From: Rhodobacteraceae bacterium HLUCCO07
Lineage (GTDB): Bacteria; Pseudomonadota; Alphaproteobacteria; Rhodobacterales; Rhodobacteraceae
Assembly (NCBI GenBank): GCA_001314705.1
Contig: LJSU01000021.1
Span: 1-64,000, forward strand
Direction of reading: 5' to 3'
Length of the DNA: 64,000 bases
The number at the start of each line of letters is the position of its first letter. Position 1 is the stretch's first letter. The position numbers and the translations under genes are program-made. The notes beneath the pieces were generated by a model, which ran no database searches, was not told the origin of the DNA, and worked only from the letters and a program-made list of their open reading frames with translations. This document shows, one piece after another, positions 27,994-35,376 of this stretch.

Positions 27994-28625
27994 TCAGGTA
28001 GGGGGCCAGACCCCCCAGATGGAGTGAACGATCGCCACCGCCTGTTCATAGGTGCCGAGCCGGTCGAGATCCTGCAACCCGTGGCTCGACTTGAGCGTCG
28101 TGACATGCGACCGCGCCGCGCGGCTGCTTGTGATCGAAACGCCACGCGCCGCCATTTCCGCCGAAAGCCACAGATCGTCGGCCAGAAGGCACGCCGCGGG
28201 GGGCGGCGTGAACGGCGCAAAACCGGCTGGCAATCGCACCCCGGCAAATCCCTGGGCCACCAAGCCGCCCTGCCGCTTCAACCGGCGCGCATCAAACACC
28301 GATCCCGCCCGCACTCCCGGGCCATCGCGGAGTGCAGAAAGCCAGCCGGGCGCATAAAGGCAATCGTCGTCGCAATAGACGATCTCGGCATCGGGATAGG
28401 CGCGCTGTGCTGCGAGGATCTTGGTCGCCGGGCCGAAATCCTCACCCCATATGATCTTGACACCGTCGGGCAGGGCGGGGGGCGTGACCGGGCCCCCGGA
28501 AACCGGGTGTACTGTCGTGCCAGTGCCAAGATCACCCTGTCGGCGCCCTGCCCGACGAGGCTGTCGAGAACCGGGTCAAGCTGCGCGAACCGCGGCGGAA
28601 CCGAAGTGAGCGAGAGGATCGTCAT
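27994..28625 (-). pseudogene. Glycosyltransferase-like gene with a frameshift
   Basis: The minus-strand start at 28625 reads 'MTILSLTSVPPRFAQLDPVLDSL' and then loses sense after 'ARQYTRFPG'. The next frame continues as a coherent protein: 'PALPDGVKIIWGEDFGPATK', 'AEIVYCDDDCLYAPGWLSAL' with a DxD-type metal site, then 'LADDLWLSAEMAARGV' to the stop at 27994. The shift falls in the G/C homopolymer stretch about 28477-28499 and equals one missing base. It is either a genuine inactivating deletion or a sequencing error in the run of Gs. Whole length about 210 residues. The sugar substrate is unknown. Confidence 0.75.
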
Positions 28626-28730
28626 GCCCCCTGTTACACCGCAACCAGCGAAATGCACAGCGCCGCGCGGCACGGGCTTTACCGCGGCGCTGCGCCCTGC
28701 CACTCTTGAACCGACAAACCGGAGGGGCCG

Positions 28731-29699
28731 ATGTTCACCGAAGCCGAACTTGATGATGCACACCGCCTCGTCACTCGATACATGGCGCCCACCCCGGCGC
28801 ATGACTGGCCGCTGCTGGCACAGGCGCTGGGTACGAAGGTGATCATCAAGCATGAGAACCATGCCCCCACCGGCGCGTTCAAAGTGCGTGGTGGGATCAC
28901 CTTCATGGACTGGCTCAAACGCAATCATCCGCAGATGGAGGGCATCGTGACCGCGACCCGTGGCAATCACGGCCAGTCACAGGCAAGGGCGGCTACGGCG
29001 ATGGGGCTCAGGGCCAAGATCTTTGTTCCGCACGGCAATTCGACCGAGAAGAACGCCGCCATGCGCGCATTCGGGGCCGAGTTGGTCGAGCATGGCACCG
29101 ACTTCGACGAGGCGCGCGAGGCTGCGATGCGTACGGCTGAGTCCGAGCCGCTATTTCCTGTGCCGCCATTTCATAAAGAATTGGTCCGCGGAGTGGCGAC
29201 TTATGGTCTTGAACTGTTTCGCGCCCATCCTGACCTCGAAGTGGTCTATGTTCCACTCGGTTGCGGGTCCGGGCTGTGTGGTACGATCGCGGCTCGCGAT
29301 GCCCTTGGGCTCTCGACTGAAATCGTGGCTGTGGTCTCGGAACGAGCGGACGGCGCGAAGCGTTCGGTTGAGGCTGGGCATCTGGTCGAGTCCGATACCG
29401 CCGCAACCTTTGCCGATGGAATGGCGGTGCGCGTACCGGTTCAGGCGGCGTTCGACATCTATTCAGAAAAGGCACACCATATAGGAACGGTGAGCGATGC
29501 GGATATTGCCGACGCAATAAGACTTTTCTACACGGCGACCCATAATCTTGCCGAAGGGGCAGGGGCCGCGGGACTGGCGCTTGCCTGCAAGGAAAAAGAC
29601 AGTCTCAGGGGACGCAAGGTTGGCGTGGTCCTCTCGGGGGGCAATATCGACATGAGGTTACTGCGAATCCTTCTCCAAGGTGATGTGCCCGAGACCTGA
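28731..29699 (+). CDS. Threonine dehydratase-like PLP enzyme
   Basis: The 322-residue product is a fold type II PLP enzyme. Schiff-base Lys51 lies in 'APTGAFKVRGG', the phosphate-binding glycine loop in 'VPLGCGSGLCGT' and the late 'VVLSGGNID' closes the site. No ACT regulatory domain is present, so it is the short catabolic form that makes 2-oxobutyrate or pyruvate from threonine or serine. An EutB-type dehydratase (hydroxyectoine use) is an alternative. A CGGAGGGG ribosome site precedes the ATG. Confidence 0.85.
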   Translation: MFTEAELDDAHRLVTRYMAPTPAHDWPLLAQALGTKVIIKHENHAPTGAFKVRGGITFMDWLKRNHPQMEGIVTATRGNHGQSQARAATAMGLRAKIFVPHGNSTEKNAAMRAFGAELVEHGTDFDEAREAAMRTAESEPLFPVPPFHKELVRGVATYGLELFRAHPDLEVVYVPLGCGSGLCGTIAARDALGLSTEIVAVVSERADGAKRSVEAGHLVESDTAATFADGMAVRVPVQAAFDIYSEKAHHIGTVSDADIADAIRLFYTATHNLAEGAGAAGLALACKEKDSLRGRKVGVVLSGGNIDMRLLRILLQGDVPET

Positions 29700-29782
29700 T
29701 ACCGGTCTTCTTGAGGGGCGCAGATTTCTGAGGAGTCGCCCGGCATGTGGAATCCATGCGTGATTCGCGTGTGAGTGTCGAT

Positions 29783-29814
29783 ATCGTTTCCTCGCGGAGC
29801 GCGTGGATTGAAAC
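29783..29814 (+). repeat. Single type I-C-like CRISPR repeat (orphan)
   Basis: The segment ends with CGCGTGGATTGAAAC, the exact 3' hallmark of type I-C repeats, and its 5' half can form a short hairpin (CGTTTC / GAGCG with G-U pairs). Its minus-strand translations ('FQSTRSARKR', 'VSIHALREE') are the tell-tale false peptides of such repeats. Only one unit is present and no cas gene lies in the window, so it is not an array. Confidence 0.6.
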
Positions 29815-29841
29815 GAACGCGACCGACAAAAGAGAAAAGCG

Positions 29842-30375
29842 ATGCGAGCTTTTGTAGCGTTGGAATTGCCCGAGAAGCTGCGACACGCTTTGCAAAGAAT
29901 GCAGGCGGGGCTGCCGGGGCGGCATGTGTCAGAAGAGAACCTGCACCTGACGCTGGCCTTTCTGGGCGACGTGGATGCGGGGCGGTTGCGTGATTTGCAC
30001 GGGGTTTTGTCGGGGTTGAAACTGGCCGCGCCGTTTCTGCGGGTGACGGGGTGCGATGTGTTCGAGGGGCGCAAGCCAATGCTGGCTTTCGCTGCGCTGG
30101 CACCCGACCCCTATCTTGTGGCGGCGCGCCGCGCGGTGCGGCAGGCGGCGCGGGACGCGGGGATTGAACTGCGGCGGGAGCGGTTTCGCCCGCATGTCAC
30201 GCTGAGCCGGTTCGGGCGCGGCATCGGCGCGCGCGACGAGGCGCGGCTGGCGACCTGTCTCGGGCCGGTGGCGCGGATCGTAGAGGAGCGTGCAGAGCGG
30301 TTCGGATTGTATCGGTCACAATTGCGGGCTGATGGCCCGATTCATGAGTTATTGGCGTGCTATGCCTTTGCTTAG
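29842..30375 (+). CDS. thpR: RNA 2',3'-cyclic phosphodiesterase (2'-5' RNA ligase family)
   Basis: The 177-residue product belongs to the 2H phosphoesterases. The two catalytic HxTx motifs are 'LHLTLAFLG' (near residue 36) and 'RPHVTLSRFG' (near residue 119). It opens 2',3'-cyclic phosphates on RNA and can ligate 2'-5' ends in vitro; the cell role is unclear. An AGAGAAAAGCG ribosome site precedes it. The CRISPR-like repeat ends 27 bp upstream. Confidence 0.92.
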   Translation: MRAFVALELPEKLRHALQRMQAGLPGRHVSEENLHLTLAFLGDVDAGRLRDLHGVLSGLKLAAPFLRVTGCDVFEGRKPMLAFAALAPDPYLVAARRAVRQAARDAGIELRRERFRPHVTLSRFGRGIGARDEARLATCLGPVARIVEERAERFGLYRSQLRADGPIHELLACYAFA

Positions 30376-30386
30376 ATTTTTTCTAA
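30372..30386. promoter_or_regulatory. Degenerate Irr-box-like palindrome
   Basis: TTAGAT-TTT-TTCTAA matches the Irr core (TTAGAA-N3-TTCTAA) at 11 of 12 arm positions. It overlaps the thpR stop and lies 140 bp before the monooxygenase/Rieske cluster. The match could be chance in an AT-rich spot. Confidence 0.3.
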
Positions 30387-30526
30387 TCATACCCCTTGAT
30401 AAATTTACTTTCCCCTAAGATGGCGGATGCGGCATTCTGGCGGTAAAGCGAATCTCCGATCCCTATTCGTTCCATGTCCGCACAAGGCCGGGCATCGGGC
30501 GGGGTCGGCCAGGAAAGGAAACCGGG

Positions 30527-31801
30527 ATGGCAATCGAGAAGACCGATACGCTGATCGTGGGCGGAGGCCAGGCGGGCCTTGCCATGAGCGAGCATCTGGG
30601 GCGCGCGGGCGTGCCGCATATCGTGCTGGAGCGCGACCGGATCGCGGAACGCTGGCGGACCTGCCGCTGGGATTCCCTGGTGGCCAACGGGCCGGCCTGG
30701 CACGATCGGTTCCCGACGCTGGAATTCGACGATATTGATCCCGACGGCTTTGCCTCCAAGGAGCGGATGGCGGCCTATTTCGAGGAATATGCCAGGCTGA
30801 TCGAGGCACCGATCCGCTGCGGGGTCGAGGTCACGCGCGTGACCCGAAACGCGGGCCGCCTCGGCTTTACCGTCGAGACCAGCGCCGGGATGATCGAGGC
30901 CGAGCGGGTGGTGGCCGCCACCGGACCGTTCCAGAAGCCGGTGATCCCGGAGATCCTGCCCGCCGAAGCGAGGGTGACGCAGTTGCATTCGGCCGATTAC
31001 CGCAACCCCGGCCAATTGCCCGAGGGCGCGGTCCTTGTGGTAGGGGCGGGATCGTCCGGCGTGCAGATCGCCGACGAACTGGCCCGCGCCGGGCGCAAGG
31101 TCTACCTGTCGGTCGGGCCGCATGACCGGCCGCCCCGCGCCTATCGCGGGCGTGATTATTGCTGGTGGCTGGGAGTACTGGGCCTGTGGGATCTGGCCAC
31201 TCCGCCGGTTGGGGCCGAACATGTGACCATCGCGGTCAGTGGCGCACATGGCGGGCATACGGTGGATTTTCGCGGCCTTGCGGCGCAGGGCATCACGCTT
31301 GTCGGGCGAACAGAGGGTTATGCGGAAGGCAAGTTGAGCTTTGCGCAGAACCTGGCCGATACGATCGCTCGGGGCGATGCGAATTACCTGTCGGTTCTGG
31401 ATGCGGCGGATGACTATGTGGTGCGCAACGGGCTCGACCTGCCCGAGGAGCCGCAGGCGCGGATGATCGGGCCGGACCCGGATTGCGTAACCCACCCATT
31501 GGCCGAACTGGACCTGAAACAGGCGGGAGTGAGCACGGTGCTTTGGGCGACGGGATTTTCGCTCGATTACGGGTGGTTGCAGGTCGATGCCTTCGACGCG
31601 GATGGCCAGCCCGCGCATCAGCGGGGCGTGTCGAAAGAACCGGGGGTCTATTTCCTCGGCTTGCCGTGGCTGTCGCGGCGCGGATCGTCGTTCATCTGGG
31701 GGGTGTGGCACGATGCGCGTTTCATTGCCGACCAGATCGGGATCCAGCGCAATTACATGGCCTATGAAGGCCCCGAGACACAGGCGGCAAGAACCGCCTG
31801 A
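30527..31801 (+). CDS. Flavin-containing monooxygenase-like protein (CzcO-type)
   Basis: The 424-residue product has two Rossmann motifs: 'LIVGGGQAGLAMSEHL' for FAD near residue 9 and 'VLVVGAGSSGVQIADEL' for NAD(P)H near residue 172, with 'VVAATGPFQKP' and 'VLWATGFSLDYGWL' as in FMO/CzcO flavoproteins. It probably inserts oxygen into a nitrogen, sulfur or carbonyl group of a small substrate. It starts the seven-gene cluster and is 34 bp upstream of the Rieske gene. Ribosome site AAAGGAAACCGGG. Confidence 0.87.
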   Translation: MAIEKTDTLIVGGGQAGLAMSEHLGRAGVPHIVLERDRIAERWRTCRWDSLVANGPAWHDRFPTLEFDDIDPDGFASKERMAAYFEEYARLIEAPIRCGVEVTRVTRNAGRLGFTVETSAGMIEAERVVAATGPFQKPVIPEILPAEARVTQLHSADYRNPGQLPEGAVLVVGAGSSGVQIADELARAGRKVYLSVGPHDRPPRAYRGRDYCWWLGVLGLWDLATPPVGAEHVTIAVSGAHGGHTVDFRGLAAQGITLVGRTEGYAEGKLSFAQNLADTIARGDANYLSVLDAADDYVVRNGLDLPEEPQARMIGPDPDCVTHPLAELDLKQAGVSTVLWATGFSLDYGWLQVDAFDADGQPAHQRGVSKEPGVYFLGLPWLSRRGSSFIWGVWHDARFIADQIGIQRNYMAYEGPETQAARTA

Positions 31802-31835
31802 GCACGGTGAGCCGAGCGGGAAAGGAGCGAACAGG

Positions 31836-32969
31836 ATGCCAGAAGATCACACACAAGACGCCTTGCACGAACTGGCCGAGAACGTGGCGCAGCCGTTCGA
31901 GCGGGCCCATGCGATGCCGCCTTCGGTATACACCTCGGAGGGGTTCATGCAGGCCGAGATCGAGCAGATATTCGCGCGGGAATGGTATTGCGTGGGGCGC
32001 GCGGACGCGTTGAAGGAACCGGGCGATTACATCACCGCCGAACTGGCCGGGCAGCCGGTGGTGGTGATCCGCGACCGCGCCGGGGACGTGCGGGCGCTGT
32101 CGAACGTGTGCCTGCACCGGATGAGCACGATGCTGGAGGGGCGGGGCCATGCGCGGGCGATCACCTGCCCCTATCACGGCTGGACCTACAACCTCGATGG
32201 CACGCTGCGCGGCGCCCCGGCGATGGGCCTCAACGCGGGGTTCTGCAAGGACGCCTACAGGCTGCCGCAGGTGCGCTGCGAGGAATGGCTGGGCTGGGTG
32301 TTCATCACGCTTGACCCCGATGCCGGGCCAGTGGCCACCCAGCTTGGCGAACTGGGCGAGATGGTCGCGGGCTATGACATGACCAACTACAGCGAGACCT
32401 TCTATGAAGAGCATGTCTGGAACACCAACTGGAAGGTGCTGGCCGAGAATTTCATGGAAAGCTATCACCTGCCGGTCTGTCACGCGGGCACGATCGGGGG
32501 CTTGTCGAAGCTTGACGAGATGGTGTGCCCACCGGGGCGGGCGGCGTTCAATTATCACACGATCCTCAAGGATGACAGTCTGCGCATTGCGATGGCGCAC
32601 CCCAGCAACGACCGGCTGGAGGGGGACATGCGGCGCATGACCTACCTGATCGCGGTCTATCCCAGCCTGATGATCACGCTTACGCCGGGATATTTCTGGT
32701 ATCTCTCGCTGCATCCGGTCACGCCGGGGCAGGTGCATATCCGGTTCGGGGGCGGGATGTCGGACGATTATGCCGGTGACCCGGACGCGCAGCAGAATTT
32801 CGCCGATCTCAAGACCCTGCTCGACGAGGTCAATGTCGAGGATCGGGGCTGCACCGAGAAGGTCTATGCGGGGCTTTCATCCGGCCTTGCAAGCCCGGGC
32901 CACCTGAGCCACCTTGAACGTCCGAATTATGACTTCGCGCAGTATCTTTACGCGAAGCTCGATGCCTGA
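31836..32969 (+). CDS. Rieske non-haem iron oxygenase, alpha subunit
   Basis: The start at 31836 after AAAGGAGCG gives 377 residues. The Rieske [2Fe-2S] site is Cys92-x-His94 ('CLHRM') and Cys111-x2-His114 ('CPYHGW'). The catalytic iron site is 'ENFMESYHLPVCH' with His211 and His216. The residue that bridges the two metal centres is Glu208, where most aromatic dioxygenases have Asp; a glutamate there is known from the carnitine oxygenase CntA and is typical of oxygenases acting on quaternary ammonium compounds. No ferredoxin or ordinary reductase gene is adjacent; the flavin reductase fusion next door may supply electrons. Confidence 0.9.
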   Translation: MPEDHTQDALHELAENVAQPFERAHAMPPSVYTSEGFMQAEIEQIFAREWYCVGRADALKEPGDYITAELAGQPVVVIRDRAGDVRALSNVCLHRMSTMLEGRGHARAITCPYHGWTYNLDGTLRGAPAMGLNAGFCKDAYRLPQVRCEEWLGWVFITLDPDAGPVATQLGELGEMVAGYDMTNYSETFYEEHVWNTNWKVLAENFMESYHLPVCHAGTIGGLSKLDEMVCPPGRAAFNYHTILKDDSLRIAMAHPSNDRLEGDMRRMTYLIAVYPSLMITLTPGYFWYLSLHPVTPGQVHIRFGGGMSDDYAGDPDAQQNFADLKTLLDEVNVEDRGCTEKVYAGLSSGLASPGHLSHLERPNYDFAQYLYAKLDA

Positions 32970-32992
32970 GGGCCGTTCAAGGGGTGATGGAT

Positions 32993-34168
32993 ATGGGGCA
33001 TGCCACCGGCGCGGCGCTGCGCGAGAGATTCCTTGGCGGGATGAGCCACGCGGCGGCGACGGTCAACGTGGTGACGACCGACGGGCGCGCCGGTCGCGGC
33101 GGTGTGACCGTGTCGGCCATGTCGAGCGTGAGTGCCGACACGCCACGCCCGACGTTGCTTATCTGCATCCATCAGCAAAGCCCGGTGGCGCGGCAGATCA
33201 TCGACAACGGCGTGTTCTGCGTCAATATCCTCAAGGATGACCAAGCTTATATCTCGGACGCCTTCGCAGGGCGCTTCAAGGACCAACTGGCCGACAAGTT
33301 CGATTGCTGCGACTGGGCGCCTATGCGCTCGGGCGCGCCACGGGTGCGCGACCCGCTGGTAGGGTTCGATTGCCACGTGATCTCGTCCGACCGGGTGGGC
33401 ACGCATCACGTCTTCTTCGGCGAGGTCGATGACATCTTCATCGCCGAGGGCGGCTCACCACTGATCTATGCGCGCCGGGCCTATGGGGCGGCGACCCGGA
33501 TCGAAACGCCTGCGACGGTGGCGGCGGGGCAGGAGGCCGAGGGTCGGGTGTTGAGGGTTGGGTGCTTTCACACCTTCGGGCCGGTCCTGCTGCCCGATAT
33601 CATCCGGCGCATGGCCCGGGCCGAAGAGCCAGCGCGCATCGCCCTTATCGAGGGCGACCAGCGCCGGGTGCAGGAGGCGGTGATGGCAGGTGAAGCTGAT
33701 CTGGCGCTGCTTTACGATGCGGGGCTGCCCGAGGGGATCGAGGCGATGGAGCTTGCGCGGCTTGAGCCTTATGTATTGTTGGCCCAGGATCACCCGCTGG
33801 CTGAATTGCCAGAGATCACGCCGCGAGATCTGGCAAAACATGCGATGATCCTTCTGGGGGCGACGCAGGGCGGGGATTATTTCACTTCGATCCTCGAAGA
33901 GGCCGGGGTTCGCCCGCACGTGGCCTATCGCTCGTCGAGTTTCGAGATGGTGCGCGGGCTGGTGGGGCAGGGGCTAGGCTATGCGATCCTGTCCACACGC
34001 CCGGCGGCGACGATGAGTTATGACGGGCATTTGCTGGTCACGCGGCCCTTGCGGGTGGCTGCGCGGCCCAACCGGGTGATGCTGGCCATGCGGCGTGGTG
34101 TTGATCCCGGACCGCAGGCGGCGCGGTTCATCCGCTATTGCCGGGATTATTTCCACCTGGATGAATGA
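32993..34168 (+). CDS. Flavin reductase fused to a LysR effector-binding domain
   Basis: The ATG at 32993 is best placed behind AAGGGG (GTG 32984 and ATG 32987 are alternatives); this gives 391 residues. Residues to about 160 are an FMN-binding split-barrel reductase of the RutF/HpaC type ('GGVTVSAMSSVSADTPRPTLLICI', 'FCVNILKDDQAYISDAFAG', 'HHVFFGEVDDIFI'). From about 185 on, 'LRVGCFHTFGPVLLPDIIRRM' to the end is a LysR substrate-binding domain; no helix-turn-helix is present. It is therefore a sensor-equipped enzyme, not a transcription factor. The sensor resembles that of the LysR gene at 35373. It may gate flavin reduction by substrate. Confidence 0.88.
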   Translation: MGHATGAALRERFLGGMSHAAATVNVVTTDGRAGRGGVTVSAMSSVSADTPRPTLLICIHQQSPVARQIIDNGVFCVNILKDDQAYISDAFAGRFKDQLADKFDCCDWAPMRSGAPRVRDPLVGFDCHVISSDRVGTHHVFFGEVDDIFIAEGGSPLIYARRAYGAATRIETPATVAAGQEAEGRVLRVGCFHTFGPVLLPDIIRRMARAEEPARIALIEGDQRRVQEAVMAGEADLALLYDAGLPEGIEAMELARLEPYVLLAQDHPLAELPEITPRDLAKHAMILLGATQGGDYFTSILEEAGVRPHVAYRSSSFEMVRGLVGQGLGYAILSTRPAATMSYDGHLLVTRPLRVAARPNRVMLAMRRGVDPGPQAARFIRYCRDYFHLDE

Positions 34169-34211
34169 AGCGTGGTGGGTTGCGGACCCACTCAGAACAG
34201 GAGACCGAACA

Positions 34212-34628
34212 GTGGCGCATGAGCGTATTCGCACCTTCAATACCAGGGATACATATCCCGAACAGGCACTCGACAATGACCTGTGCCAAGCCGTGGTCAC
34301 GCGCGGCGGGCGTACCGTGTGGATGCGGGGGCAATGCCCCCAGAACCTTGACGATTCGAAAAACATCGACAGCCATGATCCGGGCGAGCAGACCCACAAG
34401 GTGATGCAGAACATCCGCCAACTGCTCGAAGAAGCCGGCGGGCGCATGGAGCATCTGGTCAAGGTGGTCGTCTATATCACAGATGTGCGCCACCGCGAGG
34501 CGGTTTATCGTGTGATGGGCGAGTATATCCGCGGTGTGCATCCGGTCTCGACCGGGCTTGTCGTACAGGCGCTGGCGCGGCCCGAATGGCTGGTCGAGAT
34601 CGACGCCACGGCGGTGATCCCGGATTGA
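34212..34628 (+). CDS. RidA family protein
   Basis: The GTG at 34212 behind CAGGAGACC gives 138 residues starting VAHERIRTFNTRDTYPE; the track start at 34095 lies inside the previous gene. The family fold is seen in 'GRTVWMRGQCPQNLDD', 'EQTHKVMQNIRQLLEEAGGRMEHLVKVVVYITDVRHREAVYRVMGEY' and the final 'PEWLVEIDATAVI'. RidA proteins hydrolyse reactive enamines/imines or act as deaminases in catabolic operons, which fits an amine-degrading cluster. Confidence 0.88.
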   Translation: MAHERIRTFNTRDTYPEQALDNDLCQAVVTRGGRTVWMRGQCPQNLDDSKNIDSHDPGEQTHKVMQNIRQLLEEAGGRMEHLVKVVVYITDVRHREAVYRVMGEYIRGVHPVSTGLVVQALARPEWLVEIDATAVIPD

Positions 34629-34640
34629 GAGGGAAGCGGC

Positions 34641-34688
34641 GAGGGGCCAGCCCCTCGCGCTCCCCGGAGTATTTCCGGCAAGATGAAG
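34641..34688. repeat. Rhodobacterales-type intergenic repeat (hairpin + GAGTATTT core)
   Basis: GAGGGGC-CA-GCCCCTC hairpin, then CTCCCCGGAGTATTTCC and GGCAAGATGAAG. The GAGTATTT...CAAGA.GAA core recurs at 59963 and, inverted, at 60010. It fills the ridA-DUF1028 gap and provides AAGGAG-like bases for the next gene. Confidence 0.6.
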
Positions 34689-34698
34689 GAGCGGGGAG

Positions 34699-35376
34699 AT
34701 GACATTTTCACTGGTGGCGCGATGCGCCAAGACGGGGATGTTCGGAGTGGCGATCTCGTCTTCATCGCCAGCGGTGGCGGCACGCTGCTCTCATGCGCGG
34801 GCGGGGGCGGGTGCGGTGGCGAGCCAGAACGTGACCGACCCGCGGCTGGGGCCGCTGGTCCTGGACGTGATGGGCCGGGGCATGAGCGCCGGAGAGGCGA
34901 TTGCCGAGGTGCAACGGTCGGGCGGTCATATCGACTATCGGCAGGTTCTGGCGATTGACGGGCAGGGGCGCACAGCGATTCATTCGGGGCCCAATTCGCT
35001 CGGCATATGGACGCAGGCCGAGGGGCGCGACGTGGCGTCGGGGGGTAATCTTCTGGCCAATGAAAGCGTGCCTGCGGCCATCGTGGCGGGGTTCGAGGCA
35101 GCCGACGGCCATCTGGGCGACCGGCTGATCGCGGCGATGCGCGAGGGGTTGGCGGCGGGAGGTGAGGCCGGGCCGGTGCATTCGGCGGGGATAATGATCG
35201 TCGATGACGTGCCATGGCCGGTGGCCGACCTACGCTGTGACTGGATCGACGAGGGCTGCCCGATCGAGGCGGTGGCCCGCGCTTGGGAAGTCTACAAGCC
35301 GCAATTGCGCGACTATGTTACCCGTGCGCTGGATCCCACGCGGGCACCGTCCTACGGGGTGCCGGGGGACGAATGA
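34699..35376 (+). CDS. DUF1028 family protein (Ntn-hydrolase-like)
   Basis: The 225-residue product shows the DUF1028 pattern: 'MTFSLVARCAKTGMFGVAISSSSPAVAARC', 'ASQNVTDPRLGPLVLDVMGRGMSA', 'SGPNSLGIWTQAEGRDVASGGNLLANE' and the Asp-rich 'MIVDDVPWPVADLRCDWID'. The family resembles N-terminal nucleophile hydrolases and is often found in amine or peptide catabolic operons, but its reaction is not established. It overlaps the LysR gene by 4 bp. Confidence 0.88.
   Translation: MTFSLVARCAKTGMFGVAISSSSPAVAARCSHARAGAGAVASQNVTDPRLGPLVLDVMGRGMSAGEAIAEVQRSGGHIDYRQVLAIDGQGRTAIHSGPNSLGIWTQAEGRDVASGGNLLANESVPAAIVAGFEAADGHLGDRLIAAMREGLAAGGEAGPVHSAGIMIVDDVPWPVADLRCDWIDEGCPIEAVARAWEVYKPQLRDYVTRALDPTRAPSYGVPGDE

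Noticed and set aside
29700-29841. CRISPR array
   Set aside because: Only one repeat unit is found; no second copy at spacer distance and no cas genes, so it is listed as an orphan repeat only.
29528-30103. Minus-strand ORFs over the CRISPR-like repeat
   Set aside because: Their peptides 'FQSTRSARKR' and 'VSIHALREE' are the typical false translations of a type I-C repeat, and they also run antisense to thpR and the dehydratase.
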